Shown: positions 1 to 9,284, counted from the first letter of the stretch. The stretch: DNA of 64,000 bases from Ignavibacteriales bacterium (GCA_026390595.1 JAPLFQ010000022.1:62001-126000), one strand, 5' to 3'. Notes: generated from the sequence alone by a model not told the origin. Numbers and translations are program-made.

Positions 1-269
1 AGCAAATGCCTGCAATTCTAGGGGTTTATGGGGGTTCTTGCAGAGTCGCTGGCAGCATTCCGGCTTCTGTATCTAAGACGTTATGAAGTCCCTGAGGGTT
101 CCCCCCAAAAAGGACCGCTCGTCCCCGATTGAGGGCTGTTCACGTCAGCCTGAACACCATTGGAGGAAATGTCAGAACACGGAGAGAGTGAAGGCGTATC
201 CACTCCTGAACGCACCTGGTATCTTGACACTCGGGCCACCAAATTACAACCATCGTTACGGAGGATGCA

Positions 270-722
270 ATGAAGCGGAGCGGAAAGGTTTTCGGAGTGA
301 TTGCACTGGCTATCATTCTGGCCCTGCCAGCAACGGCAAGTGACGTGAAGAAAGAAATTGGTGAGGCAAAATATGATCTCGCCGTCCAGAATCTGCTCAA
401 GGGCGTGTCGAGCACAAACGACGGTTTGCGCCGAAGTTCGATTTATCAGCTGGGCGAACTGGAAGCTCAGGACGCAGTGATCCCCCTGATGAGAGTTCTG
501 CGGTCCTGTACCGATGTACGATGTCGGGTTGCTGCAGCATGGGCGCTGTGCAAAATCGGCGACGACCGTGGAGTCTATGCGGTGAAGCAGGCCGTGCGAT
601 TCGACGACAACCCGAAGGTCCAGCTCCACAGCGCGTGGTATTATAATCTGTATGTGTCGGAGGGAACATTTGCCTTCATTCCTTCTGTCAGCGCCCCAAC
701 ACAGATTGCAGAGAATCGCTAG
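270..722 (+). CDS. Exported small HEAT-repeat protein
   Basis: 150 residues. The first ~23 residues are a short basic start, a hydrophobic stretch and an ATA-S type cleavage region, which reads as a signal peptide. Residues ~45-110 fall into two or three HEAT-like helical pairs (RRSSIYQLGEL, RVAAAWALCKIGD), with a Cys pair in RSCTDVRCR. HEAT repeats are protein-binding scaffolds; the partner is not visible. The ATG follows a GGAGGA ribosome site. A hairpin terminator 40 bases downstream suggests a single-gene transcript. The family is clear; the function is unknown. Confidence 0.7.
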   Translation: MKRSGKVFGVIALAIILALPATASDVKKEIGEAKYDLAVQNLLKGVSSTNDGLRRSSIYQLGELEAQDAVIPLMRVLRSCTDVRCRVAAAWALCKIGDDRGVYAVKQAVRFDDNPKVQLHSAWYYNLYVSEGTFAFIPSVSAPTQIAENR

Positions 723-1099
723 GTTCTTCGTTCTATTGCATCCCGAGGTCATGAGTTCCGGCGGGTGAGCAACGCATGCTCACCCGCTTGTCTTGTACGT
801 CCAGCAGGCGACGTCGCAGACCCCCGCCACACCCATACCACCTGTCACACCCGAACCTGCGCACCTCCGACGCATCAATGTCTGCACACACATCAAGAGA
901 TCCTTCACCTGTTCGCGCCGGATGCAATAACAACAGGGCAAGGTTTTTCCAGAATTATTTGGTATACTCTCCTGTCCGAACGAGGGACTTGTTGTCTTCT
1001 TGCAGACTAGAAGAGAGACCTTCTCGTTGCGTAACTCGATGCACTTGTTCTCTCCACGCACATCCGAATTTCCTATTTGCAAAGTACACCGCACCTGTC
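723..1099. other. Intergenic region with one hairpin
   Basis: No gene recognised in this 377-base gap. It holds the hairpin at 761-793. A long reading frame runs through it into the deacetylase gene, but its translation here is low complexity (runs of Arg, Pro and Ser) and lacks family similarity, so the downstream gene is started at 1100. Confidence 0.5.
761..793 (+). terminator. Hairpin, probable terminator of the HEAT gene
   Basis: Perfect 11-bp stem: GCGGGTGAGCA at 761-771, loop ACGCA, TGCTCACCCGC at 777-787, then TTGTCTT. The T tract is weak. The GTGAGC...GCTCAC core resembles other palindromes in the window (30.7 kb), so it could also be a dispersed repeat. Confidence 0.5.
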
Positions 1100-1936
1100 A
1101 TGCATAGAAACTGGATTCACGGGGTCATTGCTCTTGCCACCGCCGCATCGTTCTTCATGCTGTCACTGCATGGAACAAAACAAAGGGTGGAAGTCACACT
1201 GCCCTTTCAGCCGGAGGGTCCTCCCGTCGATCGAGTGGCCAGCACTGACAGCCTCACGATTCCTCTTCTCGCAACCGCGAAACCATCCGGGACTATTCAA
1301 CCAATTGCTCCGGTCGTGATTCTCCACGGCCCCCGGGATCTCAAAGTGATTGCCCTGACGTTCGACGCTTGCTCCACCACGCTGCCGAGCCGCTACGATG
1401 AGCGAATCACAAACATCCTGATTGAAACGAAGACTCCAGCGACGCTTTTCCTTGGCGGCAAATGGATGGAAGAAGAACCGGAGCATACACGACAGCTCGC
1501 CTCCCATCCTCAGTTCGAGCTGGCCAATCACACCTATCAACATCCGCATCTGAATACGATGTCGGACGACAGCATCCGCCACGAGCTCCAGCGAACGCAG
1601 GACGTCATGGATTCGCTTACGGGCAAACGGCCCACGCTCTTTCGACCTCCGTATGGTGAATACAACGACAGGGTCGTGCGTGTTGCGGCGGAGCTCGGAC
1701 TCAAGACCATCCAGTTTGACCTCGCCTCGGGTGATCCGGATCCCGGCTTTACGAAAGAGAAGCTGATCAGCTACGTGACGTCGATGGCGAAGAACGGTTC
1801 CATCGTCGTCATGCATATCAACAGGCGGGGATGGCACACTGCCGAAGCGCTGCCGGAGATCATTGCCCGGCTTCGCGGGCGCGGATTCACGTTCGAGACT
1901 GTCTCCGAAATGATATCACAGACAAATCAAAGGTGA
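1100..1936 (+). CDS. Polysaccharide deacetylase (NodB domain), membrane-anchored
   Basis: 278 residues from the ATG at 1100. Residues 6-24 form an N-terminal membrane anchor or uncleaved signal. The NodB domain covers ~83-270: TFDAC (87-91), NHTYQHP (143-149, metal His pair), RPPYGEY (182-188) and VMHIN (237-241). The family removes N-acetyl groups from peptidoglycan or exported polysaccharide outside the cytoplasmic membrane. The usual TFDD is TFDA here, so the second Asp (normally a metal ligand) is missing; a variant subfamily has TFDAC followed by YD, as here at 99-100. The stop lies 8 bases before the next gene, so the two are probably cotranscribed. Confidence 0.85.
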   Translation: MHRNWIHGVIALATAASFFMLSLHGTKQRVEVTLPFQPEGPPVDRVASTDSLTIPLLATAKPSGTIQPIAPVVILHGPRDLKVIALTFDACSTTLPSRYDERITNILIETKTPATLFLGGKWMEEEPEHTRQLASHPQFELANHTYQHPHLNTMSDDSIRHELQRTQDVMDSLTGKRPTLFRPPYGEYNDRVVRVAAELGLKTIQFDLASGDPDPGFTKEKLISYVTSMAKNGSIVVMHINRRGWHTAEALPEIIARLRGRGFTFETVSEMISQTNQR

Positions 1937-1944
1937 ATGAACAC

Positions 1945-2313
1945 ATGACTGTCGCCTCCATCCTCATTACGCTCGCACTCGTCTTCTATTCCCTGGGGGT
2001 CTGGTCCGAACGTCTTGTACGCTACCTTAAACCATGGCACGTAGCCGCGTTTTGGACCGGATTCCTGTTCGACGTCTCCGGAACCTGGGCGATGCATCGA
2101 ATGGCCCAGGGGCCCTTCGATCTGACCGCCCCTCACACGTTGACCGGGCAGATCGCCCTTATACTTATGCTCTCGCACGCGTTGTGGGCTACATACGTCA
2201 GCTTGAAGGGAACCGAAAGCAGCAGATCAGGCTTTCATCGGTTCAGCATGATCGTCTGGCTGATATGGCTGATACCGTATTTCGGCGGGATGTACATGGG
2301 GATGCACAGGTAG
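1945..2313 (+). CDS. HsmA family membrane protein (TIGR03987 type)
   Basis: 122 residues, four predicted membrane helices. The pattern LALVFYSLGVWSER, LKPWHVAAFW and FDVSGTWAMHRM is that of the TIGR03987/HsmA family. Function is poorly defined. The start at 1945 was chosen because the family begins directly with the first helix; the longer frame would overlap the deacetylase. It lies 8 bases after that gene, in the same orientation. Confidence 0.8.
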   Translation: MTVASILITLALVFYSLGVWSERLVRYLKPWHVAAFWTGFLFDVSGTWAMHRMAQGPFDLTAPHTLTGQIALILMLSHALWATYVSLKGTESSRSGFHRFSMIVWLIWLIPYFGGMYMGMHR

Positions 2314-2363
2314 CATACTCATGAGAAGATTTGTTCTGCGAACGGGACCTTCTTTGTTCCGTC

Positions 2364-4295
2364 TTACTTCTTGCCTTCTTCGAATCGCTTGACGATGTTC
2401 TTGTTCTGATGATTGCAGAAGTCCTTTCCTTCAGGCGTCAACGCGTACTCGATACGGTTCTGATAGAACTCTGAAATACGCCCGCGCACAATCTTCATCG
2501 TACTGTTCATCAATCGGTTCTGCTCCGTAAATCCCTCACCAAGAACTGCGACCGCTGCAGGGAGCCATCGCTCAGGGAACATGCCGGCGCTTTTATTCCC
2601 TTCCCGGTACCGGTTGATCTCCGATTCCAGCAGCCGCAACGCAGCCGTCTGCCCTTCGTCGGTGTGGCAGGAAAGATGCTTGTGTTTCAAATAGCCGAGA
2701 ACCGCTTCTTTGTTCGGGACTATGAGCCCAACAGTGTACGACGATTGATTGTTGTACAGCATGACCTGTTCGATGAAGGGCGAATGGGCAACGATCGTTT
2801 CTTCGATTCCTTCCGGACTGTACTTCTCGCCGTCGTGGCCGATGAGAACACTCTTCTCACGCCCCAGGACAAAGAGGAATCCATCCGCATCCAGGTAGCC
2901 GATGTCGCCCGTGAAGAGCCATTCATCGCGGAGGGTTTCTCGCGTTGCGCGCTCGTTGTTCCAGTACCCCGCCATCACGTTTTCGCCCCGGACAACAATC
3001 TCCCCCTTCTGTCCAACAGGCAGAGCATTTCCCTGATCGTCACAGATCTTAACGTCGATACGCGGGAGCACCGTGCCGGAAGAACCGAATTTGTGCTTCG
3101 TCGGAGTGTCGCAGGAGACAACGGGTGCGGCCTCACTCAAGCCGTAGCCTTGATACATCGGGAGGCCGATAGCATTAAAGAACCGCTGCAGTTCGACGTC
3201 GAGGTGCGCCGCGCCACCAACGAAGTAATCCAGCCGGCCGCCAAAGCTCGCACGGATCTTTCTGAAGATGAGCGTTTCACAAAGAGTGTAGAGCGGATGT
3301 ATCGGCTTGCCGACATCCTTCCCGCCATTGTAGCCGTCACCGTAATGTGCGTACGCGATTTCCAATCCTTTCCGGTACAGATTCCAGACCAGCTTTCCCT
3401 TCTCGCTGATTCCTTTTTCTATGTTCTTTCTGAAGTTTTTGGCCAGAGCGGGTACACTCAGCAAGAATGTCGGCTTGATCTCTTTGATGTTCGTTGGGAT
3501 GTTCCTGAGTGTCTCCAGCGCAGTCTTCCCCGACTGTATCGAAGCCATACTTGCCCCGATACTCGTCAGCAGATAGATACCCGCGGTGTGACCAAACGAG
3601 TGGTCCCATGGGATGATGATAAGCGAACAATACCACTCTGGCTGCGGCAGGTGATCTGAACATTGTTTGACATTCGCCGTGTAGTTGCGGTGCGTCAGCG
3701 TGACCCCCTTCGGGTCTGCTGTCGTCCCCGATGTATAGCTGATCGTCGCCGGGTCATGTTCCTGAATAGACTGCCACCGTCGTTCAAGATCAGATCGATG
3801 CCGCTTCAGGTATTCCTTTCCACGACTGAGCAGTTCGGGAAACCCTATTTCATCCTCAGCAAGCTGTCCCTGCGGATCAAGCAGGATGATCTTTTCAAGA
3901 TCCGGCAGGTCGACCCTCATCTTCATGACCTTCTGGGCCTGGTTACCTGAGACGACGACCATTCTGCAACCCGAGTGGGCGAGGCGAAACTTCAAATCCG
4001 AGCGCTCCTCGAGCTTGACAGAAAGCGGGACGTTGATGGCCCCGGTGTAGAGGATCCCGAGCTCCGCGATGACCCAGTCGTTTCGCCCTTCGGAGATGAG
4101 TCCGAGGCGGTCCCCTTTTTCCAAACCCAGGCTTATCAATCCCGCAGCACATTGATGGACGGATTCCTGAATCTCACGATACGTCGACCCTTTGTACGCG
4201 TCTCCTCTTTTCTCCCACATCATTATTTTCTCGGAGAATTTCTGGACACTGTCTTCAAAGAGTCTTGGGATTGTGCGTGGATACGATGCGGACAT
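2364..4295 (-). CDS. Long-chain fatty acid--CoA ligase (AMP-forming)
   Basis: 643 residues from ATG at 4295. It activates fatty acids to acyl-CoA through an acyl-adenylate. The AMP-binding P-loop YTSGTTADPKGVTLTHRN sits near residue 190, followed by GYGLSEAAP, and the ATP/hinge region has LFTGDIGYLDADGF and GREKSVLIGHDGEKYSPE, as in FadD15-type enzymes of usual length. An in-frame TTG at 4313 would add six residues; neither start has a strong ribosome site. It is convergent with the HsmA gene and stands alone. The enzyme class is firm; the chain length of the substrate is inferred. Confidence 0.92.
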   Translation of the reverse strand: MSASYPRTIPRLFEDSVQKFSEKIMMWEKRGDAYKGSTYREIQESVHQCAAGLISLGLEKGDRLGLISEGRNDWVIAELGILYTGAINVPLSVKLEERSDLKFRLAHSGCRMVVVSGNQAQKVMKMRVDLPDLEKIILLDPQGQLAEDEIGFPELLSRGKEYLKRHRSDLERRWQSIQEHDPATISYTSGTTADPKGVTLTHRNYTANVKQCSDHLPQPEWYCSLIIIPWDHSFGHTAGIYLLTSIGASMASIQSGKTALETLRNIPTNIKEIKPTFLLSVPALAKNFRKNIEKGISEKGKLVWNLYRKGLEIAYAHYGDGYNGGKDVGKPIHPLYTLCETLIFRKIRASFGGRLDYFVGGAAHLDVELQRFFNAIGLPMYQGYGLSEAAPVVSCDTPTKHKFGSSGTVLPRIDVKICDDQGNALPVGQKGEIVVRGENVMAGYWNNERATRETLRDEWLFTGDIGYLDADGFLFVLGREKSVLIGHDGEKYSPEGIEETIVAHSPFIEQVMLYNNQSSYTVGLIVPNKEAVLGYLKHKHLSCHTDEGQTAALRLLESEINRYREGNKSAGMFPERWLPAAVAVLGEGFTEQNRLMNSTMKIVRGRISEFYQNRIEYALTPEGKDFCNHQNKNIVKRFEEGKK

Positions 4296-4525
4296 GACGT
4301 TCAGGCCTGTCAATGTTATTGGTGAGGGATGGTGTCGACGAATTCCTTTTCGGTGCGTGCGGAACCGGCGACTGCAATCTATGAAAGAAAATGAAGATGT
4401 GCTTGAAGATTGGAGATGGGATTGTCCGCTGTCTCAAGAATGAGAAACGCAACAAGGGTCAATGAATGCGGCAAAAGAAAACGGTCGGGACGAATGCTGT
4501 GGAATAATCCGGCGTGTGCGGGAAG

Positions 4526-6481
4526 TTATTGTTCGGTGCGGACTTTCTCGATTTCGGTCTGGATCGTCTCCCACTGATCGTACGCGTGGGCGAGGTGTTG
4601 TTCAATCTCCCTGCGTTCTGCAGATACTTTCTTGGTCTCCGTTCCGTTCTTGTAGAGCTCGGGGTCGAGCATGGCTTCTTCGATCTCTTTGTGCCGAGAC
4701 TCCAGCTGTGCAATTTCGCGTTCAAGCGTCTCCACACGCTGTTTCAGGGGACGGAGTTTCACTGAGAGCTGCTGTCGTTTCTCCGCTTCGCTCCGCTTTC
4801 GCTCCTTGTCGCTCAGTTCGCGTCCTGTCGAGAGTTTCAGCTCGTCCAGCGCAGGCGGTGCAACCGCTCTCTCCTTCTCCTGACGTTTCTTCGCAATGTA
4901 ATCCGAGATGGTTCCGATATATGTGCGCACCGTCCCGTTCCCCGCTTCGATCACTTTGTTGACAATGGGTTCGAGAAACGCTCGGTCGTGCGAAACAATC
5001 AGAAACGTCCCGTCATATCTCGAGAGCGCTTCCTGCAAAACCCTCTTCGATTTCATGTCCAGATGGTTCGTCGGTTCGTCGAGGATCAGAAAATTCGCCG
5101 GCTTGAGGAGCATTTTTGCAAGGGCGAGCCGGCTTTTTTCGCCGCCGGAAAGTACAGATACCTTTTTGAACACATCATCATCGTGGAACAAGAAGGAACC
5201 AAGGAGCGTGCGCAGCTTCTTCCGTATCTCCCCTTCGGCGATCTCATCCAGAGTATCGAACACGTCACGCGCGGGATCCAGTTCTTCCGCCTGATGCTGG
5301 GCGAAGTACGAGAGCGTGACGCTGTGCCCGGGTATCCTCTGGCCTCCATTGAACGATTCCGCGCCTGCAAGAATACGGGAGAGCGTCGATTTACCCGCAC
5401 CGTTCGGACCGACGACGGCGATTCTGTCCCCCCGTTCGATCTTGTAGTCCAGGCTTTCAAAAACCTCCAGCGCACCATAACTCTTCGAGAGATCTTTCAA
5501 TTCCATCACGATACGACCGCTCGCCGGGGGCTGCGGGAAATCAAATCGAATTCCGCTCTCCTCGGGCTCGATTTCAATTATTTCGGTCTTCTCCAGCTGC
5601 TTAATGCGGCTTTGCACCTGTCGGGCCTTTGTCGCCTTGTAGCGAAACCGGTCGATGAACTCCTGCGTTTCCTTGATCTTCTGCTGCTGGTTCCTGAGGG
5701 ACTGAACCTTGAGCTCCCTTCTCTTAATATGCTCTTGCTCATAGAAAGAGTAGTTCCCTGCATAGTGCTCCATTTTCCCGAGGCTAAGGGCAAGCGTACG
5801 GGAACAGAGGCTGTCGAGAAAAGCCCGGTCGTGCGACACGAGGACGACCGCCCCGTTGTAGTTTCTGAGATATTCTTCAAGCCATTGGAGCGTTTCGAGG
5901 TCGAGGTGATTGGTCGGTTCGTCCAGAAGCAGGATTGAAGGTTCGCGGAGAAGCAGTTTCGCGAGCTCAATGCGCATCTGCCAGCCGCCGCTGAATTCTT
6001 CCGTCATCCGGTCCAAATCTTTGACGGCAAATCCAAGCCCCATGAGCACTCGCTCCACTTTCGATTTCATACGGAACGCATCCAGGTCTTCGAGTTTGTG
6101 CTGCAACTCGCCGTAGATCTCGAGCGTTTCGGCGTATTCTTCAGATTCCGGATTCAGGCGCGTGAGGTTCACCTGAGCTTCTTCAAGCTCCCCCTGCACT
6201 TCGAGAACATCTTCAAATGCCGACTCGGCCTCCCTGTAGAGCGTGCGTCCGGAAACAGCGACCCCTTCCTGCGGCAAGTACCCTACGGTGACATAGTGTG
6301 CCTTGCTGATGACGCCCGAATCCGGCTGCACAAGCCCGGTGACAATTCTGAGGATTGTGGTCTTCCCAGCGCCATTCGAGCCCACCAAGCCTATGCGGTC
6401 GTGGGGACCGATCATGCACGACAGGTCATCAAACAGAACTCGTCCGCCGTACTGGAGCGATATGTGATCAAGTGTGAGGAT
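4526..6481 (-). CDS. ABC-F family ATP-binding protein (Uup/YdiF-like), start codon unresolved
   Basis: Two ABC ATPase domains: Walker A GLVGSNGAGKTT and VVGPNGAGKSTL, signatures SGGWQMRIELA and LSGGEKSRLALA, with an interdomain linker helix and a C-terminal coiled coil (last ~70 residues). ABC-F proteins are soluble and act at the ribosome; no membrane segment is seen. The first ATG (6415) gives 629 residues but starts inside the first beta strands. Upstream, 6416-6478 still encodes the conserved N-terminus (LTLDHISLQYGGRVLFDDL), yet no ATG, GTG or TTG precedes it before an in-frame stop. I extend to an ATC at 6481 as the best boundary. It may be a rare start, a sequence error or a shortened protein. 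Confidence 0.85.
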   Translation of the reverse strand: MLTLDHISLQYGGRVLFDDLSCMIGPHDRIGLVGSNGAGKTTILRIVTGLVQPDSGVISKAHYVTVGYLPQEGVAVSGRTLYREAESAFEDVLEVQGELEEAQVNLTRLNPESEEYAETLEIYGELQHKLEDLDAFRMKSKVERVLMGLGFAVKDLDRMTEEFSGGWQMRIELAKLLLREPSILLLDEPTNHLDLETLQWLEEYLRNYNGAVVLVSHDRAFLDSLCSRTLALSLGKMEHYAGNYSFYEQEHIKRRELKVQSLRNQQQKIKETQEFIDRFRYKATKARQVQSRIKQLEKTEIIEIEPEESGIRFDFPQPPASGRIVMELKDLSKSYGALEVFESLDYKIERGDRIAVVGPNGAGKSTLSRILAGAESFNGGQRIPGHSVTLSYFAQHQAEELDPARDVFDTLDEIAEGEIRKKLRTLLGSFLFHDDDVFKKVSVLSGGEKSRLALAKMLLKPANFLILDEPTNHLDMKSKRVLQEALSRYDGTFLIVSHDRAFLEPIVNKVIEAGNGTVRTYIGTISDYIAKKRQEKERAVAPPALDELKLSTGRELSDKERKRSEAEKRQQLSVKLRPLKQRVETLEREIAQLESRHKEIEEAMLDPELYKNGTETKKVSAERREIEQHLAHAYDQWETIQTEIEKVRTEQ

Positions 6482-6650
6482 GGGATTGTGTAAATATGAA
6501 AGTAGTGGAGTATTAAGTAGTGAGTATTAAGTGGTTGAGTAGATGAGTTGTGAAAGCAACGAATGCCGCTGCAATCGAATACTGTAATAATATGCAAAAA
6601 CCTGTGCCTAATATACGAAAATGAGTGATGAAGTTCAGATTGATCATGGT

Positions 6651-6681
6651 CTGAAAACAAAAAAGCCCCCTCGCGGGGGCT
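6651..6681 (-). terminator. Rho-independent terminator
   Basis: Read on the minus strand: stem AGCCCCC, loop GCGA, GGGGGCT, then TTTTTGTTTT. It lies just past the stop of the T9SS substrate gene at 6708. Confidence 0.85.
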
Positions 6682-6707
6682 CTGAGATCTCTGAGAGAGA
6701 CTTCTCG

Positions 6708-7676
6708 CTATTTCACGAGCTGCATTTTCTTTTCCTGAACAAAATCGCCTGCACGAATCCGGTAAAAATAGACTCCGCTGGAAAGATGTTGTCCATCGAA
6801 CGTGAAGCTGTGACTCCCCGCACCAAGTTCTGAATCGACCAGCGTGGCGACCTCCCGGCCGAGTGCATCATAAACGACGAGGGAAACGTGCTGTGCCTCC
6901 GGGATGGAAAAAGAAATCGTTGTCGAGGGGTTGAAAGGGTTCGGATAATTCGACTCGAGAGCATACCCTGCCGGAGCACCATCCGTTGCCTTGTCGGGAT
7001 TCAAATTCGCTTCATCGAAAAACTGGCCGATTTCAGGAAGGTCGTTTCCGTCCCACAGCATGAAACGGGCAGCAGCGAGCTTCGCTTTCAGCCCCGCATC
7101 CATGCCGGCAAACAGCTTCAGCTTCTCGATTCCCTTCGCGAACGCCTTCTTGTGGTCCGCCGAGAGATCGCCCATATGCTTGAGATACCATCCGGCGACG
7201 AGCTTCTTCACGTCCTCCTGCCAGACTTTTCCGGAAGGCTTCGCATCCTTGCCGATCTCCTCCAAAGTAGTCTTGTATTTCAACCCCAGTGGTTTGAGGT
7301 CTTTGAGGAGGTCATCGCGCCCGCTCTTGAGGTCTTTGATCTTCCCCACGTACAATTTGACATCAATGATGTTGTTGCTCTTCCAGGCTCTCTTGAGCAT
7401 CAGAGCATCCTTCTTCCCCTCGGCCTTCATCTGTGAGGCCTGGTCACGGAGCTTGTCAAGACTCTGAAGGTCTTCGGACGACATTGAGTTGTCCAGCCTG
7501 GTTTTCATCTCTTTCATCTTCGGGATAATGTTCGTCTGAGCATAATCCCGCAGCTGCTGGAACAGTTCCTTCAACGCGAGCAGCGACTTCTGATTGGCCG
7601 GATTCGGCGCTTGTGAGAATGCCGAGGTTGCAGTCATCAACCCGAGCACCAGCGTGACGATGAGAACTTTCTTCAT
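6708..7676 (-). CDS. Secreted protein with type IX secretion C-terminal sorting domain
   Basis: 322 residues. The ATG at 7676 is preceded by AAAGGAGGA, fixing the start; residues 1-21 are a signal peptide ending in SAFSQA. The middle (~25-220) is Lys/Leu-rich and helical, rich in DLK, LDK and KLR, with no family I recognise. The last ~80 residues are a type A sorting domain: YPNPFNPSTTISFSIPE, then GREVATLVD, SSGVYFYRI and a basic end (KKMQLVK). Such domains direct proteins across the outer membrane by type IX secretion and are removed on arrival. It has its own terminator at 6651-6681 and is divergent from the next gene. Confidence 0.85.
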   Translation of the reverse strand: MKKVLIVTLVLGLMTATSAFSQAPNPANQKSLLALKELFQQLRDYAQTNIIPKMKEMKTRLDNSMSSEDLQSLDKLRDQASQMKAEGKKDALMLKRAWKSNNIIDVKLYVGKIKDLKSGRDDLLKDLKPLGLKYKTTLEEIGKDAKPSGKVWQEDVKKLVAGWYLKHMGDLSADHKKAFAKGIEKLKLFAGMDAGLKAKLAAARFMLWDGNDLPEIGQFFDEANLNPDKATDGAPAGYALESNYPNPFNPSTTISFSIPEAQHVSLVVYDALGREVATLVDSELGAGSHSFTFDGQHLSSGVYFYRIRAGDFVQEKKMQLVK

Positions 7677-7936
7677 GAATCCTCCTTTGGACAGCCGAGG
7701 GGTCCGATTGTCTTCCTTCTGAAACACTTTCTTAGGGACATTCCGTTGAGCCAAGCCCGCAGTATGGACACACGCAGCAGCCGGTCGGTTTAAGACGAAC
7801 TCCCAACGCCACACAAAGTTGGGCATTTGGTAGCAAATCCGCAAGCGGTTCCACACTCTCTTAGCAATTGTGGCGCGAAAATGCTAAATTTTGCCTGCTT
7901 CGTGATCTTATTCAACAAGCTCAATGGCGGAAATGT

Positions 7937-8425
7937 ATGGGAATCAGGGTTTTTGTCACCGGCGGAACCTTCGACAAAGAATACAATGAGCTCGACGGGA
8001 CGCTCTTTTTCAAAGACACGCACCTCAAAGAGATGCTCGGCCTGGGAAGATGCAAACTCAGCGTTGATATCCGGACTCTCATGATGGTCGACAGTCTTGA
8101 GATGACAGACCAGGATCGGCACATCATCGTAGACCAATGTCTGAAGACAACAGAGGACAAGATTGTTATCACGCACGGGACTGATACGATGGAAGTGACT
8201 GCAAAGGTGCTCGGCGCGACGGTTCAACAAAAGACGATCGTCCTGACTGGAGCGATGATTCCGTACAAATTTGGAAGCTCAGACGGGCTGTTTAACCTTG
8301 GCAGCGCGCTCGCATTCGTCCAGACGCTTCCGCACGGTGTCTATATTGCGATGAACGGGAAATATTTCCAGTGGAACAATGTCCGGAAGAACAAGCAGAC
8401 CGGACAGTTTGAGGAATTGAAGTAG
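7937..8425 (+). CDS. Stand-alone asparaginase N-domain protein
   Basis: 162 residues. It carries the asparaginase/glutaminase N-terminal domain: VTGGTFDKEYNEL near residue 7 (nucleophile Thr in TGGT), THGTDTM near 80 and LTGAMIPYKFG near 105. Full asparaginases are ~320-340 residues with a C-terminal domain; that half is absent and the frame ends cleanly (...GQFEELK, stop). One-domain relatives exist in Bacteroidota, so this may be natural rather than truncated. The activity is uncertain. It ends 17 bases before the sigma factor gene in the same direction. Confidence 0.75.
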   Translation: MGIRVFVTGGTFDKEYNELDGTLFFKDTHLKEMLGLGRCKLSVDIRTLMMVDSLEMTDQDRHIIVDQCLKTTEDKIVITHGTDTMEVTAKVLGATVQQKTIVLTGAMIPYKFGSSDGLFNLGSALAFVQTLPHGVYIAMNGKYFQWNNVRKNKQTGQFEELK

Positions 8426-8442
8426 AGACTCTCCGGACCACT

Positions 8443-9048
8443 ATGATATCTCATCTCACAGACCATGAAGTTATCAAGCGCGCAAAGCAAGGGGACGATC
8501 GCGCCTTCACGGAGCTTGTGAAGCGGAATGAGACCCTCGTATACAGTTTCGCATACAAAGTATGCCGTGACAGCGACAAAGCAAGCGAGACGTGGCAGGA
8601 TACATTTGTCAACGTGTACCGCAAACTCCACCAGTTCGACGGACGGTCGAAGTTCACAACCTGGCTTTATAGCGTCGTGGTCAACAGCTGCCGGATGAAG
8701 CGAAGACAGCGGAAACTCGATAAGGCCTCGATTTCGATTGACTCCGCCGAGATGTCGCAAGACCATTCTGATGTCGGCCACGATGTGCAAACAGCTCAGA
8801 CAATCCCATCGTGGCGGGACACGCCGCTCGACAAGGTGATGGATAAGGAACTCCGATCCCTCCTGGATTCCGCAATTCAAAAACTGCCGTACGACTACCG
8901 TCTGGTGTTCTTGCTGCGCGACGTTGAAGGACTCTCAGCCGAGGAAGCGGGCAAGATATTGAAACTGAGCGTGCCGGCGGTGAAATCCCGGCTGCGTCGT
9001 GCCAGGGTCTTTCTCCGTGAGCAACTCAACTCCTACATGGCCATATGA
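8443..9048 (+). CDS. ECF RNA polymerase sigma factor
   Basis: 201 residues. Region 2 lies at ~20-90 (DRAFTELVKRNETLVYSFAYKV, WQDTFVNVYRKLHQFDGRSKFTTWLY) and region 4 at ~135-190 (LPYDYRLVFLLRDVEGLSAEEAGKIL, AVKSRLRRARVFL). The linker (~90-135) is longer than average and acidic. It directs RNA polymerase to a regulon, usually held off by a partner anti-sigma factor. The next gene starts inside its last codon (ATGA overlap, 9045), the classic arrangement for such a pair. Confidence 0.92.
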   Translation: MISHLTDHEVIKRAKQGDDRAFTELVKRNETLVYSFAYKVCRDSDKASETWQDTFVNVYRKLHQFDGRSKFTTWLYSVVVNSCRMKRRQRKLDKASISIDSAEMSQDHSDVGHDVQTAQTIPSWRDTPLDKVMDKELRSLLDSAIQKLPYDYRLVFLLRDVEGLSAEEAGKILKLSVPAVKSRLRRARVFLREQLNSYMAI

Positions 9049-9284
9049 AAACACGCACCATGCATTGCCCGGAAATTCTGGACCACATTTGTGAGGAACT
9101 CGACACGAAGATCTCCTCTGCGAAGTGCCGGGAAATCAAGCGCCACCTCGCCCAGTGCCCGAATTGCACGGCCTATCTTGACAGCCTGAAGAAGACCATC
9201 AGGCTCTACAAGACCTATCCGGACAAGAAAGTCCCTCAAAAAACCCACAAACAGCTTTTCGCCGTGCTCAAAATCAAAGACTAG
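9045..9284 (+). CDS. Anti-sigma factor with ZAS zinc finger
   Basis: 79 residues, soluble. The motif HLAQCPNC (H-x3-C-x2-C) with an upstream His/Cys region is the zinc-binding anti-sigma (ZAS, zf-HC2) fold. The 4-base overlap with the sigma gene implies translational coupling and points to that sigma factor as partner. No membrane helix follows, so it would be a cytoplasmic anti-sigma factor. A near copy lies at 9739-9996. Confidence 0.8.
   Translation: MKTRTMHCPEILDHICEELDTKISSAKCREIKRHLAQCPNCTAYLDSLKKTIRLYKTYPDKKVPQKTHKQLFAVLKIKD

Noticed and set aside
1-269. Possible gene at window start (83-343, plus strand)
   Set aside because: Overlaps the HEAT gene in another frame; Pro/Arg-rich and without motifs.
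2664-3659. 331-residue frame on the plus strand
   Set aside because: Antisense to the acyl-CoA synthetase, no motifs.
7868-7893. Bacteroidota promoter before the asparaginase-like gene (TTG...TAAATTTTG)
   Set aside because: Spacing only 14 bases and the -7 box has one extra T.
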